64,000 bases of DNA from UBA5239 sp031548025 (GTDB taxonomy: Bacteria; Verrucomicrobiota; Lentisphaeria; Victivallales; Victivallaceae). The DNA lies in assembly GCA_031548025.1 (NCBI GenBank), contig JAVBRM010000074.1:1-64000 (forward strand). The letters run 5' to 3'. The notes beneath the pieces are model-generated. The model saw only the letters and a list, made by a program, of their open reading frames with translations, searched no databases and was not told the origin of the DNA. A program made the position numbers and the translations under genes. How positions within the stretch are numbered: position 1 is the stretch's first letter; every line of letters begins with the position of its first letter. Positions 16,850 through 26,758 of the stretch are shown here, one piece after another.

Positions 16850-17876
16850 TTGAACCTCCTGGAACAATTTTATCCATAACGATACGAGGGGTAACACGAA
16901 TTTTCGGCGGCTCCTTTTCGGTCAGGTTTTCCAACATCAACTCCGCCAAACGAGGAATATCGAAGTCTGAAGATATGATGGGATAAGCCGAGAAACGGCG
17001 TACGGTGGTGTTATACATGCCGCAGATCCTGATATTCTTGCCGGGTTTGAGGCCGCGGCTGCTGAAAAAACTGGCTGCGCCGAGAGCATGATAATCGGAG
17101 ATGAAGATCATACCCTGGATTTCGGGATTGACACTGTATTCCGCCTCCGCACATTGATAACCGACCTGGAAACGTTGCCCAAGCGGATCATGCGGGGGAA
17201 ATTCGTCCTTCTCGATATACGAAAATTTTTGCCGCAGCCTCAACAGATCTTCATTGCCGGGTGACTGCCGAAGCCGATGTTTGATGAAACTTTCGGGAGC
17301 CACCAGCTTGAAATTTAAAATATTGTTTGCCTGGAAATATCTGATATAACCGGCTATCGCCGCGCCTTCATCCAATTGAACGGAATTCGGCAGACTGCTG
17401 AAGCCCATACCAATATAATTATGATCGCTTTTAAGAATATACCCGGAGATCTCCCGGAATCCGACCGGTTGACCAATCAGCAGAAAACTGTGGCAGCCGC
17501 GCGATTCCAATTCCCGGATTTTGGCCATATTGGCATCAATATCAGGAGTCATAATCGCTGAATATACCGCATAGCCTTGTTTTTCCAGTCCGCAAGTCAA
17601 AGAAATCGACAAATTCATGATGTGTTCGTCACGCGATACACGCTCCTGCGAAAAGATGATCGCGGCGATGTTGGTTTTCATGCCGGTCATGATGCGATAG
17701 CCGATATTGGGCTGGTAGTTGTGCTGTCGGGCCAACTCCAGGATTTCCTCGCGTTTCTTCGATGAACAGAAATTCTCTTTATTATTCAGAACCTGCGAAA
17801 CCGTCGGCACGGATACTTCCGCCATCCGGGCCAAGTCTTTCATTGTGATTCGCTCGTTCAAGTTTCTTACCGCCAT
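16839..17876 (-). CDS. Cassette A: LacI-family transcriptional regulator
   Basis: This 345-residue protein has an N-terminal LacI HTH (TMKDLARMAEVSVPTVSQVLNN) and a hinge, then a periplasmic-binding-protein-like sensor domain (IAAIIFSQERVSRDE onward) expected to bind a sugar. The frame also opens at a TTG (17888), but the ATG at 17876 has GGAG 6 bases upstream. It heads the operon with a prepilin and a DUF4838 protein and probably controls it together with its own expression through the operator at 17901-17913. Confidence 0.88.
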   Translation of the reverse strand: MAVRNLNERITMKDLARMAEVSVPTVSQVLNNKENFCSSKKREEILELARQHNYQPNIGYRIMTGMKTNIAAIIFSQERVSRDEHIMNLSISLTCGLEKQGYAVYSAIMTPDIDANMAKIRELESRGCHSFLLIGQPVGFREISGYILKSDHNYIGMGFSSLPNSVQLDEGAAIAGYIRYFQANNILNFKLVAPESFIKHRLRQSPGNEDLLRLRQKFSYIEKDEFPPHDPLGQRFQVGYQCAEAEYSVNPEIQGMIFISDYHALGAASFFSSRGLKPGKNIRICGMYNTTVRRFSAYPIISSDFDIPRLAELMLENLTEKEPPKIRVTPRIVMDKIVPGGSNEY

Positions 17877-17900
17877 TATATGCTCCAAATCGGATACGCT

Positions 17901-17949
17901 AACTAGTTTAGTTATACTTTAATTATACAGTCCATTTAAGATATTGCAA
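17901..17949 (-). promoter_or_regulatory. Promoter and operator of cassette A
   Basis: On the minus strand TTGCAA (17949-17944) and TATAAT (17927-17922) are 16 bases apart. Just downstream of the -10 lies the inverted repeat AACTA-GTT-TAGTT (17901-17913), a likely LacI-type operator where bound repressor would block initiation. Confidence 0.65.
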
Positions 17950-17987
17950 TACCCGGAATCAATAAAAAAACAAAATAAACGCAGTGT

Positions 17988-18248
17988 TCAAGCTTTTTTT
18001 AATTGATAATTGATAATCGAGGAGAGGATTGCAACTATACCATAGTTTGACCCCCTGAAGGTGGGGCGCCGTTCTCCTCGAGTCGAATATCTTATTGCCT
18101 TCGGACAACCCGGTAAATCATGCGAAGTGAACGGCGGCCTCGGAGAGACCGCCCTACCAGTGTGCGCCAAGCCTGAGTTTTTAATGGGGCGAGGTCCTTC
18201 TCTAATTATCAATTATCAATTATCAATTATCAATTCTAAAAAAACTTG
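17988..18248. repeat. MITE-like element with heptad inverted-repeat arms and internal hairpins
   Basis: About 260 bases between two divergent regulators have matching inverted ends. The left arm holds a T run and then 2.4 copies of AATTGAT (18001-18017). The right arm holds 4.6 copies of AATTATC, the complementary phase (18204-18235), then an A run. Inside are an 8-bp stem (18018-18025 with 18073-18080) and a near-perfect 9-bp hairpin (18133-18141 with 18145-18153, one mismatch) resembling REP-type sequences. No transposase is encoded; the short ORF inside (18061-18255) looks spurious. It could be a miniature mobile element, a REP-like repeat or a structured RNA. Confidence 0.6.
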
Positions 18249-18317
18249 CACATGACATAAATAAAGAGGCAAAATTGGTATATTGAAAGTTTTTCTGTTT
18301 TTTGGGAGTTTGGGTTA

Positions 18318-18346
18318 TTGACAAATGCGATCACGTGATATATAAT
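18318..18346 (+). promoter_or_regulatory. Promoter and palindrome of cassette B
   Basis: Perfect TTGACA (18318-18323) and TATAAT (18341-18346) are 17 bases apart. The spacer contains the perfect 10-bp palindrome ATCACGTGAT (18330-18339), where a GntR-type regulator could repress by blocking RNA polymerase. Confidence 0.75.
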
Positions 18347-18393
18347 TATTAAAGAAATAACTTAACAAAAACTATATCACAGATTTTTTGATT

Positions 18394-19758
18394 ATGCGTA
18401 TTGCATCACAATTACGGAAATACATTCAGACCGAGATCGACAGGGGGCGTTTGCATCCCGGGGACCGGCTGCCTCCGTTGCGCAGTCTGGCCGAGATTCT
18501 CGGGACCAGTTATGTCTCGGTGCATACCGCCATGGACAAGCTGCAGAAGGAAAGCATGGTCGAAACTTCCAAACGCGGTACTTTTTTGTCGGGTACCAAC
18601 CGTTTGAAAGTACGCCTGAATATTGCCGGCAGTGATATTTCGCCACAAAATATGCGTCTGCTCCTGAATAAACACCTGGCCAATACCGAGCTTTATCTGG
18701 ACCTGGACATTCACGCCTGGGGTGAAATCAAGAGCATTAACGACAGCAAGGAGATCAAGAAAAACTATCCGGCCATTATTTCGATTCTGCGCCACGGCGA
18801 CAACCGGGAGGATTATCCGCAGCCGTCCGACTTGAGCAAATTCTCTGATTTCAAAAAGCATCTGGCTACGTTAAATGTTCCCGACGACATAAATTTCGAT
18901 TATGCCCTACCCTTTTACTCCGAATCGAATCAGCTTGGGGTCAACCGAAAATTGATGAAACAGATCGGTTTCGATCCCGGAAAAATAAAAAATGGTTTTG
19001 GCTGGTGGCCGGAATATCTTGAAAAATGCCGTCAATCGAATATCATGCCGCTGGCGTGTCACTGGGAGCGGAAACATCTTTATCTGCTAAACGGGTTTAT
19101 CAATCTGCTGTGTGCCATTTGCGGTTTTTCCGAGGAAAAATTCAACGGGAACGCTCCTTTTTTCAATACTCGCGAAGGGAAATATTTTCTGGAGATATTG
19201 AAGGAACTCGCGATCTTTGAAGATGAGCGTCCGGGCTGGACGGAATTTTTCCACAACAGAACTCCCCTGGTGCTGGGAATAGGCCCATGGATAACGACCC
19301 AGAATAATAGCCCGGAATATCCCGATATTCGAGTGGCGGAATTGGATATAATCCCCTACGAGATGTCCGACGGCAGGAAATGCTGTGTTTATGGATTAAA
19401 CCAATTGGAAGCCAGTTTTCGCGAAGATTTGGTGCCTGTAGAGCGCAAGCGTATCTGGGAATTGATGAAAATCATGACTTCAAGGGATTTCCAACTGGAT
19501 TTCTGCGGAAAGCGAGGGGCTCTGTCCGTAGTCAAAGATGTCTACCCGGCAGAACATTACTGGAACCGGACCGGTGAGTGGAATGCGTTTTTTCCCAGTA
19601 ATGATGATTTGATTATTTTGAAAGATAAATTGTTCAAAAAAGAGGTAATTTCAGCGCTCAGCACGATCATTGAATTGTACATTGACGGCAAAATCGGTAT
19701 TGAAGAAACAGCGGTGTTAATGGATCAGAAAAAAGAATTTCCAAAATTATTTCCATAG
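18394..19758 (+). CDS. Cassette B: GntR regulator fused to an ABC solute-binding-protein-like domain
   Basis: The first 70 or so residues of this 454-residue protein are a GntR winged helix (LHPGDRLPPLRSLAEILGTSYVSVHTAMDKL). The rest lacks the usual UTRA or FCD effector domain. It resembles an extracellular sugar-binding protein (family 1, MalE-like), with DYALPFYSESNQLGVNRKLM, then GFDP, GFGWWPEYLEKC and a C-terminal helical part. There is no signal peptide, so it is cytoplasmic, and the binding domain presumably senses a sugar. The ATG at 18394 is chosen over a TTG two codons earlier. The prepilin gene follows after 16 bases. Confidence 0.82.
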   Translation: MRIASQLRKYIQTEIDRGRLHPGDRLPPLRSLAEILGTSYVSVHTAMDKLQKESMVETSKRGTFLSGTNRLKVRLNIAGSDISPQNMRLLLNKHLANTELYLDLDIHAWGEIKSINDSKEIKKNYPAIISILRHGDNREDYPQPSDLSKFSDFKKHLATLNVPDDINFDYALPFYSESNQLGVNRKLMKQIGFDPGKIKNGFGWWPEYLEKCRQSNIMPLACHWERKHLYLLNGFINLLCAICGFSEEKFNGNAPFFNTREGKYFLEILKELAIFEDERPGWTEFFHNRTPLVLGIGPWITTQNNSPEYPDIRVAELDIIPYEMSDGRKCCVYGLNQLEASFREDLVPVERKRIWELMKIMTSRDFQLDFCGKRGALSVVKDVYPAEHYWNRTGEWNAFFPSNDDLIILKDKLFKKEVISALSTIIELYIDGKIGIEETAVLMDQKKEFPKLFP

Positions 19759-19774
19759 TATAAGGAGAATCAGA

Positions 19775-20524
19775 ATGAAGAAACGAGGAATAAATTTTAC
19801 ACTTATTGAACTCCTGGTCGTAATCGCGATCATAGCAATCCTGTCGGCCTTGCTGCTGCCGGCACTGGGCAAAGCCCGCGAAAAGGCGTATTCGGCGCAG
19901 TGCGTGAACAACTTGAAAAATATCGTCTCTGCCGCCGTATTCTACAGCAATGATTATGAGGATTACACATTGCCGTGGGAATCCACTCAAACTCAATACA
20001 GCACTCTCCGCAATGTAGCCTGGACATTCCTGATCTGGAATCAGATTGCCGGAAGACCGTTGAATGAAAAGTTTTATTTCACCAACGGCTACGCCAATGA
20101 AAAAGCCAAAGTCCTTTCCTGCCCGTCGAGTTCCTTTTACAAAAACTACGTCGCCAAATCCACTTATCTTTATGCAAACTGGTCCAGTTACGGTATCAAC
20201 GGCAACGTCGGGCGGCGTGGAGTCGGCCATATCAAAACTTCAGCAATTAAAAGCCCGTCATCCAAATTTTACTTTTCAGAACGCGGCAAAGATGCCTCCG
20301 GCGGGACCAGTTCCGCAATCACGCATACGACTACCGGAGCAGCATTTCATACTCCGACCCTACGGCACAATTCCCAGTTCGACGATCATTCCGTTTATCC
20401 AGGTACATATTTTTCGACGGTCAACCGCGGCTATGCGAATACCGCCATGTTTGACGGGCATGTCGAAGCGTGCCGCTACCAGGATTTCAAAGAGAATAGC
20501 TGGTTCAGCTTCAAACTTCCGTAA
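19775..20524 (+). CDS. Cassette B: prepilin-type protein
   Basis: This 249-residue protein has the leader MKKRGIN followed by FTLIELLVVIAIIAIL, with Asn instead of Gly before the predicted cleavage site. The globular part ends with AMFDGHVEA, the DGH signature of this family, although the His expected ten residues before it is replaced. AAGGAG precedes the start. It sits between the regulator and a GH2 enzyme gene 14 bases downstream. Confidence 0.85.
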   Translation: MKKRGINFTLIELLVVIAIIAILSALLLPALGKAREKAYSAQCVNNLKNIVSAAVFYSNDYEDYTLPWESTQTQYSTLRNVAWTFLIWNQIAGRPLNEKFYFTNGYANEKAKVLSCPSSSFYKNYVAKSTYLYANWSSYGINGNVGRRGVGHIKTSAIKSPSSKFYFSERGKDASGGTSSAITHTTTGAAFHTPTLRHNSQFDDHSVYPGTYFSTVNRGYANTAMFDGHVEACRYQDFKENSWFSFKLP

Positions 20525-20538
20525 TCGGAGCGTATCCT

Positions 20539-23500
20539 ATGCATAAATATTTTGCCTTTTTACTGTGCTTTATAACCGGAACCTTAAGTGCGGCCATTGT
20601 CGATGATTTCAACAGCTATGATGCCGCTTCATTTCCCAGCGGTACCGAGTGGAAGGAGCAAGCCTACGGCGCACATCCCAGCGCGATTATTGCCGAGGAG
20701 AACGGCAACAAATTTATGCAGGGAGCCGGCAGCGGCGACCGTCGGGTTTTCCGGCATTTTCCGAAAGAGGAAATGAAGGAAATCCTGGCGAAAAATATTT
20801 TTATGCTGGAATTCAAAGGACGCGGTAATCCCCGCGTTGAGATCGGAGCTCTCGGCAAATACGCCGGCAAAGAACGTTTCTCCGTTCGAATCAACGGCAA
20901 AATGGATTTGGCTTTCAAAGATCAGAATTATACCGGAATAACTTCATTCAATACCGGGCACTGGAATACTTATCGGGTAATTTTCGAGAAGGCCGGTGAT
21001 GATATTCTGGTCAGCACCGCCTATAAGCTTTCGGAGGCCGGCGAGTTCCAAATGGACGCGGTATTGCGGCAGGTGAAATTTCCGGCCTCGCTATTCCAGT
21101 TTCAGCAGTGGAACGGTATCGGTTTCCGGATTGACGGGCCGACGGCGGTGGATGATATTCTCTTTGCCGGTTACGATAAAAACGACGAGATTTCCGGGGC
21201 GGTCAAAGGCAGTCATGGCCAAACGCCTTTCACCGCGATTCTGGACCATGTGACCTCGCCGCGACAGGCGAGAGATCTGTCCGGCATCTGGTCGTACGCG
21301 GTCAAAAAAGAGGGGCAATCCGCAAACTGGCAACCGGTTCTGGTCCCGGACCATCACACCCAGATCATGGCGGGCGCGGGCAAAGACAGCGTTTTATTCA
21401 AGACCTCGTTTGAGCTGGACCAAGTCCAGCCGGACAAACTTTACCAGCTGATGTTCGAACGAGCCAACCACCGGGCGGTGGTCCAGGTAAACGGCAAACC
21501 GGCGGGCGAACACGAAGGCGGTTTCTTTCCGTTTATGATCGATATTTCAAAATGCGTCAAAGAGGGTGCCAACGAGTTGATCGTGGAAATTCATGGACCG
21601 AAAACCGTTGAAAATCTGCTCCAGGACTGGCCGCAAGGCTGGAATTGGTATTATCCACTGTATGCGGGAATCCCCTACCCGATTCACCTGGAAATCATGA
21701 ACCGAATTCATATCGGCGATATCTTCGTCAAGCCGCGCAACGCAGGGCGGGACAATCCGGTATTGCAAGCGGAAATAACCTTGATCAACGCCACGAAATC
21801 AGCTCAAACTGTATCGCTCTCCGGCAAAATCGGCGATGAATGGAGCACGGATTTGAATGATATCACGATTTCGGCGGAATCGGAGAAAACGGTGATGCTG
21901 GAAAAAGCCTGGGCGAAGCCGCGTTTGTGGTGGCCGCATGATCCGCACTTGTACAAACTGGAACTGAGCATTCCGGGAACCGACGCCTATATCCAGGAAT
22001 TCGGATTCCGGGAAATCGCAGTGGAAGGACATCAACTGGTCCTGAACGGCGTACCGTTCATGCACCGACGTTCGTCCCCGATCATCTACTGGCCGCTGAC
22101 CGCGGCCGAAAACGGTTTGCGCAACCAATACGAACTGCAGAAAAGCTATGGCATAAACGGGGGGCGGCTCCACAGCAGCGCTAATCTGCGGGCGATTCGC
22201 GAGGCGGACCGCTGTGGATTTCTATTGTCGCCCGAATCCGGCATCAACGAACCGCGCGCCAACACAGTATCGGAAAAATACTGGCCCAATGCCGAACAAC
22301 ACCTCCGGGACATGGTCAAAGCCTACCGCAATAATCCATCGGTCATTTACTGGTGCATCTCCAATGAATTCGCCGGATTTTACATGAAGGGAACAGCCGC
22401 GGAAAAACTGAAGGCCGACGAGAAGATGATGCAGCTCGGCAAACTGGTTGAAAATCTCGATCCCACGCGTATCTGGACCGCTTCCGGCGACGGTTCGCTG
22501 GGCGGCGGCCCCGGTAAACCCGGCCCCGCTCCGACCTTGAGCTTCCACTACGCCTGGCAGCCCGTCAAAGCCCATTGCATGCTGCCGAACAGCGTATATT
22601 GGCTCGAAGAAAAACTGCGCCCGTGGCAAGGCATTATCTGGGACAAATCCAAGCCGCTGATGCTGAGTGAAGACATGCATCCGCCGTATTGCCTGGCGCC
22701 ACCCCACGGCATGGCCTGGTACGCAGGAAACGCCGCCTACGATTATTACCACGACGGCATCACCAAAGCCTGGTATGACGCCTATTTCATGCTGGTCGAC
22801 GGTTATTATTTCTCCGAAGTCGCGGTCTGGAACCCGTGGGCCACCGCGCCCACTACAGCCGGCAACGAGCTATATAAGCTCGGTCAATTGATGCCCGATT
22901 TCCATATCGCGCTCCGCAAGCACAACACCACGGCATTCGGGGGTGGTGAATTCACGACCCCGGCTTATTTTTACAACCAGACCTTCAAGGCCGAAAAAGC
23001 CACCTTCACCTCTTTATTGAAAGACGGCGGCAATATCGTATCCCGGAAAGAAGAGCGATTGAATCTGGAACCGGGCAAGCGCTTCGACTATTCATTGAGT
23101 CTGCCAATGCCGGTCGTAAAACAGAAAACCGCCCTCCGTTGGCAGGGAACCCTGACCGGCGAAAATGGCCGGGTATTGGCGGAAAAAACCATCGATTTCT
23201 CGATTTATCCGACATTGACCGAAATCAACGCGCCCGCCGGAACCGCGCTGTACGACCCCGAACAGAAAATCCCATCATCATTCAAATTCGACCTCGGCAG
23301 ATACAAATCGCTGGCCCAGGCCCTGGCGGCAAAGCCCGCCAATCTGGTATTTTATGAATCGCAGATCCGTCCGGAAGACGGCAAATTATTGGACCAGGCC
23401 GTAAAGAACGGCATAAATGTTTTGATTTTCGAGTTGAATCCAGATGGCTGGAAGCCGATACGATGCGATAAACAGGGCCAAGCGGCTTTCGCCTTTGTCC

Positions 23501-25026
23501 GGGCTCCACACGATCCGGTCATGAAAAATATCACCAGCAGCGACTTGAAGCTCTGGGGCGCGAAAAACCTCAGCGTTCACAGCGCCATTCCCAAGCCGGC
23601 CTCGGGAAATTATGATATCAGTGCCGACTGCGGTTCCGGTCAGGGCCGGGCGGCCATTCTCCGGCTTTACCGCGGGTACGGGAACTTCCTGATCTGCCAG
23701 TTGCCGGCGGTGTCGCAACTGCGGGAAGAACCGGCGGCCGGCTTCGTGCTGGGCGAGCTGATTCGAGAATTTGCCAATATTCCCCACAAACCGATCCGGA
23801 CAATCAATATTTCAGTCGACCGGAACGGCGCGCTGGCCAATGCTCTCAAGCAGTTGGAAGTCAACGCGGACAGCGGCAAAACCTCCTCGCTGATGCTGGC
23901 GGACGGTTCCTATGCGTGGTCGGAAGACGAAATCAGCGCCATGAAAAAATGTCTGGATTCCGGCGGCACGCTGATCATCAACGAACTGACACCGGAAAAC
24001 CTCGCCGCGGCCAATGCGTTGACCGGAGATCAATTGCAGCTGGAACCGAGCAAAGAATGGAGTTTTGTTTCCACCATGGCTTCCGAACTGGACGGGATTG
24101 CCAATGCCGACTTATATTGGGTCAAAAACACAATTGAGATTTTCAACCGCAACAGCAAGGCCCGGGTACAGAAGTCCACTCAACCTTTTACCTCCAAAGA
24201 ACTCCCCGCGGCCAATTATCTGGTCCGCGGCAGTCGCGGAGAATCCCTGCTCGAGCCTTCGGCGGCGGCGGTGTGGAATCTGAAACGCGGTAAGGTAGTG
24301 GTCTGCAATTTATTGTGGAAAGATTTCGTCAGCAGCCAGAAACAGTATGTCGCCCGTTTTATCGGCACCGTGCTGCGCAACCAGCAAGCAATTGTGGCAC
24401 TGGACAAGGCCCTGCCCGAGTATATCCAGTTGGATATTTCGACCCTGGCCAATCGCGGCTTCTGGCATCAGACGGAGAATAAAGTCCCCGGCTGGTTCGG
24501 CCAGGCTGACGACGACATGCGCTATTTCCCGGTCAACGTCACCGGTATCGACCCGGTACTGAAGTTGCCACAACCGAAAGATGAATTCCCGGAAACGTTA
24601 CAGAATTTCAGCGGCATTGACTTCCGGCTGGTAAACCCGGAGAAGAATAATTCCAAATCCTGCATCGTCATGGCAAAAAATCAGAGCGCGACGATTCCGG
24701 TGAACCGGAAATCCCGCAATCTGTGGTTCCTCGGAGCCGCCGCCCAGATGTTGACCAAAGGCGCGGACGCCCTCGAAATAACCTGGCGTTATCAGGATGG
24801 CTCCACGGCCGTTCAACTCGCCCGCGGCGGTATTGAACTGCAGGGATATCATTACGTGAGCCCGGTGGAGAACGGCTCAGCCGCCTGGATCGGACCCAAC
24901 CCGAGCCGGACCGACGCCGTGATCTGGGTCTGGCCCCAGCGCAACCCGCAACCGGAAAAAACCGTCAAGGAAATCGTTCTGAAAGCTGTCGAGCCCATGG
25001 CTGTAGTCGCAGTTACCAACGAATAG
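20539..25026 (+). CDS. Cassette B: very large secreted GH2-family glycoside hydrolase
   Basis: This 1,495-residue protein has a signal peptide (HKYFAFLLCFITGTLSAA), an N-terminal beta-sandwich that may bind carbohydrate, a GH2 jelly-roll (RAVVQVNGKPAGEHEGGF), a linking Ig-like domain, and a TIM barrel with NPSVIYWCISNE. Glu610 of that motif fits the GH2 acid/base, and Glu711 in LMLSED is a candidate nucleophile by position. About 600 further residues include two glutamine-amidotransferase-like or ThuA-like segments. Beta-galactosidase, beta-glucuronidase and beta-mannosidase activities all occur in GH2, and the sequence does not decide. No C-terminal anchor is seen. Its stop is 3 bases from that of the convergent prepilin gene. 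Confidence 0.82.
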   Translation: MHKYFAFLLCFITGTLSAAIVDDFNSYDAASFPSGTEWKEQAYGAHPSAIIAEENGNKFMQGAGSGDRRVFRHFPKEEMKEILAKNIFMLEFKGRGNPRVEIGALGKYAGKERFSVRINGKMDLAFKDQNYTGITSFNTGHWNTYRVIFEKAGDDILVSTAYKLSEAGEFQMDAVLRQVKFPASLFQFQQWNGIGFRIDGPTAVDDILFAGYDKNDEISGAVKGSHGQTPFTAILDHVTSPRQARDLSGIWSYAVKKEGQSANWQPVLVPDHHTQIMAGAGKDSVLFKTSFELDQVQPDKLYQLMFERANHRAVVQVNGKPAGEHEGGFFPFMIDISKCVKEGANELIVEIHGPKTVENLLQDWPQGWNWYYPLYAGIPYPIHLEIMNRIHIGDIFVKPRNAGRDNPVLQAEITLINATKSAQTVSLSGKIGDEWSTDLNDITISAESEKTVMLEKAWAKPRLWWPHDPHLYKLELSIPGTDAYIQEFGFREIAVEGHQLVLNGVPFMHRRSSPIIYWPLTAAENGLRNQYELQKSYGINGGRLHSSANLRAIREADRCGFLLSPESGINEPRANTVSEKYWPNAEQHLRDMVKAYRNNPSVIYWCISNEFAGFYMKGTAAEKLKADEKMMQLGKLVENLDPTRIWTASGDGSLGGGPGKPGPAPTLSFHYAWQPVKAHCMLPNSVYWLEEKLRPWQGIIWDKSKPLMLSEDMHPPYCLAPPHGMAWYAGNAAYDYYHDGITKAWYDAYFMLVDGYYFSEVAVWNPWATAPTTAGNELYKLGQLMPDFHIALRKHNTTAFGGGEFTTPAYFYNQTFKAEKATFTSLLKDGGNIVSRKEERLNLEPGKRFDYSLSLPMPVVKQKTALRWQGTLTGENGRVLAEKTIDFSIYPTLTEINAPAGTALYDPEQKIPSSFKFDLGRYKSLAQALAAKPANLVFYESQIRPEDGKLLDQAVKNGINVLIFELNPDGWKPIRCDKQGQAAFAFVRAPHDPVMKNITSSDLKLWGAKNLSVHSAIPKPASGNYDISADCGSGQGRAAILRLYRGYGNFLICQLPAVSQLREEPAAGFVLGELIREFANIPHKPIRTINISVDRNGALANALKQLEVNADSGKTSSLMLADGSYAWSEDEISAMKKCLDSGGTLIINELTPENLAAANALTGDQLQLEPSKEWSFVSTMASELDGIANADLYWVKNTIEIFNRNSKARVQKSTQPFTSKELPAANYLVRGSRGESLLEPSAAAVWNLKRGKVVVCNLLWKDFVSSQKQYVARFIGTVLRNQQAIVALDKALPEYIQLDISTLANRGFWHQTENKVPGWFGQADDDMRYFPVNVTGIDPVLKLPQPKDEFPETLQNFSGIDFRLVNPEKNNSKSCIVMAKNQSATIPVNRKSRNLWFLGAAAQMLTKGADALEITWRYQDGSTAVQLARGGIELQGYHYVSPVENGSAAWIGPNPSRTDAVIWVWPQRNPQPEKTVKEIVLKAVEPMAVVAVTNE

Positions 25027-25029
25027 TAA

Positions 25030-25761
25030 TTACGGCTTGACTTCGACCAGGCCGCCGTTGGTGAAAAAGTGATTGATCTTCAAGGATGAAGAGGTAAGGT
25101 CGTTGAGTGAATAAGCCTCTGCGTGTCCGTCTGCCGAAGCGATGTTGACCCGGTTGGTGTGGCGCATGAGCAAACCGGCCTTGCCGGCTTCGGCTGTATC
25201 GTATTGCGGTTTCCAGTACCAGTATCCGGCTTTTTTGTCCATCCGCCACGAATCGGCGATCAGCAAAACCCGTGACGGCGATTTCATTTTCGCCGTGACA
25301 TAATAAAAATCCGAATCACTGTTATAATCGGTGAAGGTCCCCAGCTCGGCCTTGGTTTCGTTGTCGCGAAAACTGGCGCTCGCGCCATTGAAACGGAACA
25401 TCGCATAGCGATTATACCACTGATCGGTCAAATATTCTCTCTTGACCCCTTCCGAGGGGCAAGTGGCGACTTTGACGGAAATAACCGCCTGGGTAACGTT
25501 CTTGTTGTCAGACAGGTTGGCCAGCACACTCATCAATGTGGCATAAGTGCCCGGACGCGCGGTGGCAAAAGGAATCCTGTCGCCGTAGTCAATGGCATAC
25601 AGCAATGCGGCCTGCATACAGGATTTCTGGTTGGATATACAGTTGACCGCGCGAGATTTTTCCCTGGCTTGATTCAGCGCCGGCAGCAGCATCGCCGCCA
25701 GGATTGCAATGATCGCGATCACTACCAGCAATTCAATAAGTGTGAAACCAAATTTTTTCAT
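25030..25761 (-). CDS. Cassette C: prepilin-type protein
   Basis: This 243-residue protein starts MKKFG then FTLIELLVVIAIIAIL. It is the only prepilin of the eight with the canonical Gly before the cleavage site. It ends with the H-X9-DG motif (HTNRVNIASADGH). An AGGAG ribosome site precedes the ATG. It follows the CBM9-like gene by 85 bases but has its own promoter with an AraC-type site identical in layout to that of the main operon. Confidence 0.87.
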   Translation of the reverse strand: MKKFGFTLIELLVVIAIIAILAAMLLPALNQAREKSRAVNCISNQKSCMQAALLYAIDYGDRIPFATARPGTYATLMSVLANLSDNKNVTQAVISVKVATCPSEGVKREYLTDQWYNRYAMFRFNGASASFRDNETKAELGTFTDYNSDSDFYYVTAKMKSPSRVLLIADSWRMDKKAGYWYWKPQYDTAEAGKAGLLMRHTNRVNIASADGHAEAYSLNDLTSSSLKINHFFTNGGLVEVKP

Positions 25762-25785
25762 TTTCTGACTCTCCTGTTGTTCAAT

Positions 25786-25849
25786 ATTATATCATAATTC
25801 CGTTAAAGGTGTTATCGCCGGATATTCAAAAAGTATAGAATTATCGTCA
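25786..25849 (-). promoter_or_regulatory. AraC-type site and promoter of the cassette C prepilin gene
   Basis: TATAAT (25791-25786, minus strand) has a poor -35 (TAACAC, 25814-25809). A 25-base site at 25825-25849 lies 10 bases upstream of that -35. It agrees at 22 of 25 positions with 29827-29851, and the distance to the -10 is the same at both places. This is the arrangement expected of an activator-dependent promoter. The site overlaps the stop codon of the preceding gene. Confidence 0.72.
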
Positions 25850-26758
25850 TTTTTCAAATACCGCCCGCACATAGCCGAATACATTGTGGCTGTCGTACAG
25901 CAGCTTGACCGGACTGCTCATAAAATATTCATCCCCTTTGCGGTTCGCCCGGGCCATAATAAACGAAAATTTCTCATTACCAGAAATTTCCACGCCGGCC
26001 CATTTGCCGAAAATCGCGGATACCGGAATCATCAACTCCACAGTAAACCGGTTGTCCTCGCAACTCCCGGCAGCGCGGATATCCGCTTGAAAATCGTCAT
26101 GAAAACGAAACTGCCTGCCGTCGCCGGTCCGCACGTGCAACAAATTCCAGAGCTTTCCCGCCGGGTTCACCACGCACTCCAAGTAGAGGCCGTATGGCAA
26201 TTCCGGCTTGATGAAAAACTCAAACGCATCCCCCATGAACATCAGCCGCTTCCGGTCGCCGTCGTATTTGTCGGTATAAATCTCCGGCGAATCTTCCCGA
26301 AAAGAAGCCGCCGCGTAAATCACATTGCCATGATAACCGACATACCATACGGACGACTTGCGGTCCGGAATTTTTTCCGTTTCCGAAATTCGATATTCGC
26401 CGTGAAAGATCAGAGCCTTATCCCATTCACCCGGCTCAACCCTGCCGTCGAGCCGGGGTGGCTGCGGCAGACGCGGAATCGTGACTTCGACATTTTTTTC
26501 TTGCCAGGCCAGCCCGCGTTGACAATCGCGATACACCTCCGCCAACAACCTGACGTCAAGTTTTTCGACTGGCCCGCCCTTTTTCAATTCCCGCCGGGCC
26601 AACGCCATCGGCCACGACGACAGCATGAATTCAGCCGGAGTTCCGGTCAGCAGCCGGGGTAACTCCGCTTCTTCGGCCGCCAGCTTCCGGGCCAGCGCCA
26701 AATCTTCAGACCAGACCGCACAGCATAAGATCAACAAAATGATAGACAGTAGTTTCAT
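25847..26758 (-). CDS. Cassette C: secreted protein with a CBM9-like domain
   Basis: This 303-residue protein has a signal peptide (KLLSIILLILCCAVWS). After a short helical region comes a carbohydrate-binding family 9-like domain: PPRLDGRVEPGEWDKA, then an immunoglobulin-like sandwich with VWYVGYHGNVIYAAASFRED and FMGDAFEFFIKP. It may bind glycan and assist the large enzyme encoded just upstream, whose stop overlaps its ATG by 4 bases. No catalytic motif is visible. Confidence 0.75.
   Translation of the reverse strand: MKLLSIILLILCCAVWSEDLALARKLAAEEAELPRLLTGTPAEFMLSSWPMALARRELKKGGPVEKLDVRLLAEVYRDCQRGLAWQEKNVEVTIPRLPQPPRLDGRVEPGEWDKALIFHGEYRISETEKIPDRKSSVWYVGYHGNVIYAAASFREDSPEIYTDKYDGDRKRLMFMGDAFEFFIKPELPYGLYLECVVNPAGKLWNLLHVRTGDGRQFRFHDDFQADIRAAGSCEDNRFTVELMIPVSAIFGKWAGVEISGNEKFSFIMARANRKGDEYFMSSPVKLLYDSHNVFGYVRAVFEK

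Noticed and set aside
18204..18235. Short tandem repeats considered as a CRISPR array
   Set aside because: Units are 7 bases with no spacers and no cas genes; they are arms of an inverted repeat.
18061..18255. 64-codon ORF inside the inverted-repeat element
   Set aside because: Its C-terminus is encoded by the heptad repeats (INYQLSIINS), so it is most likely chance coding.
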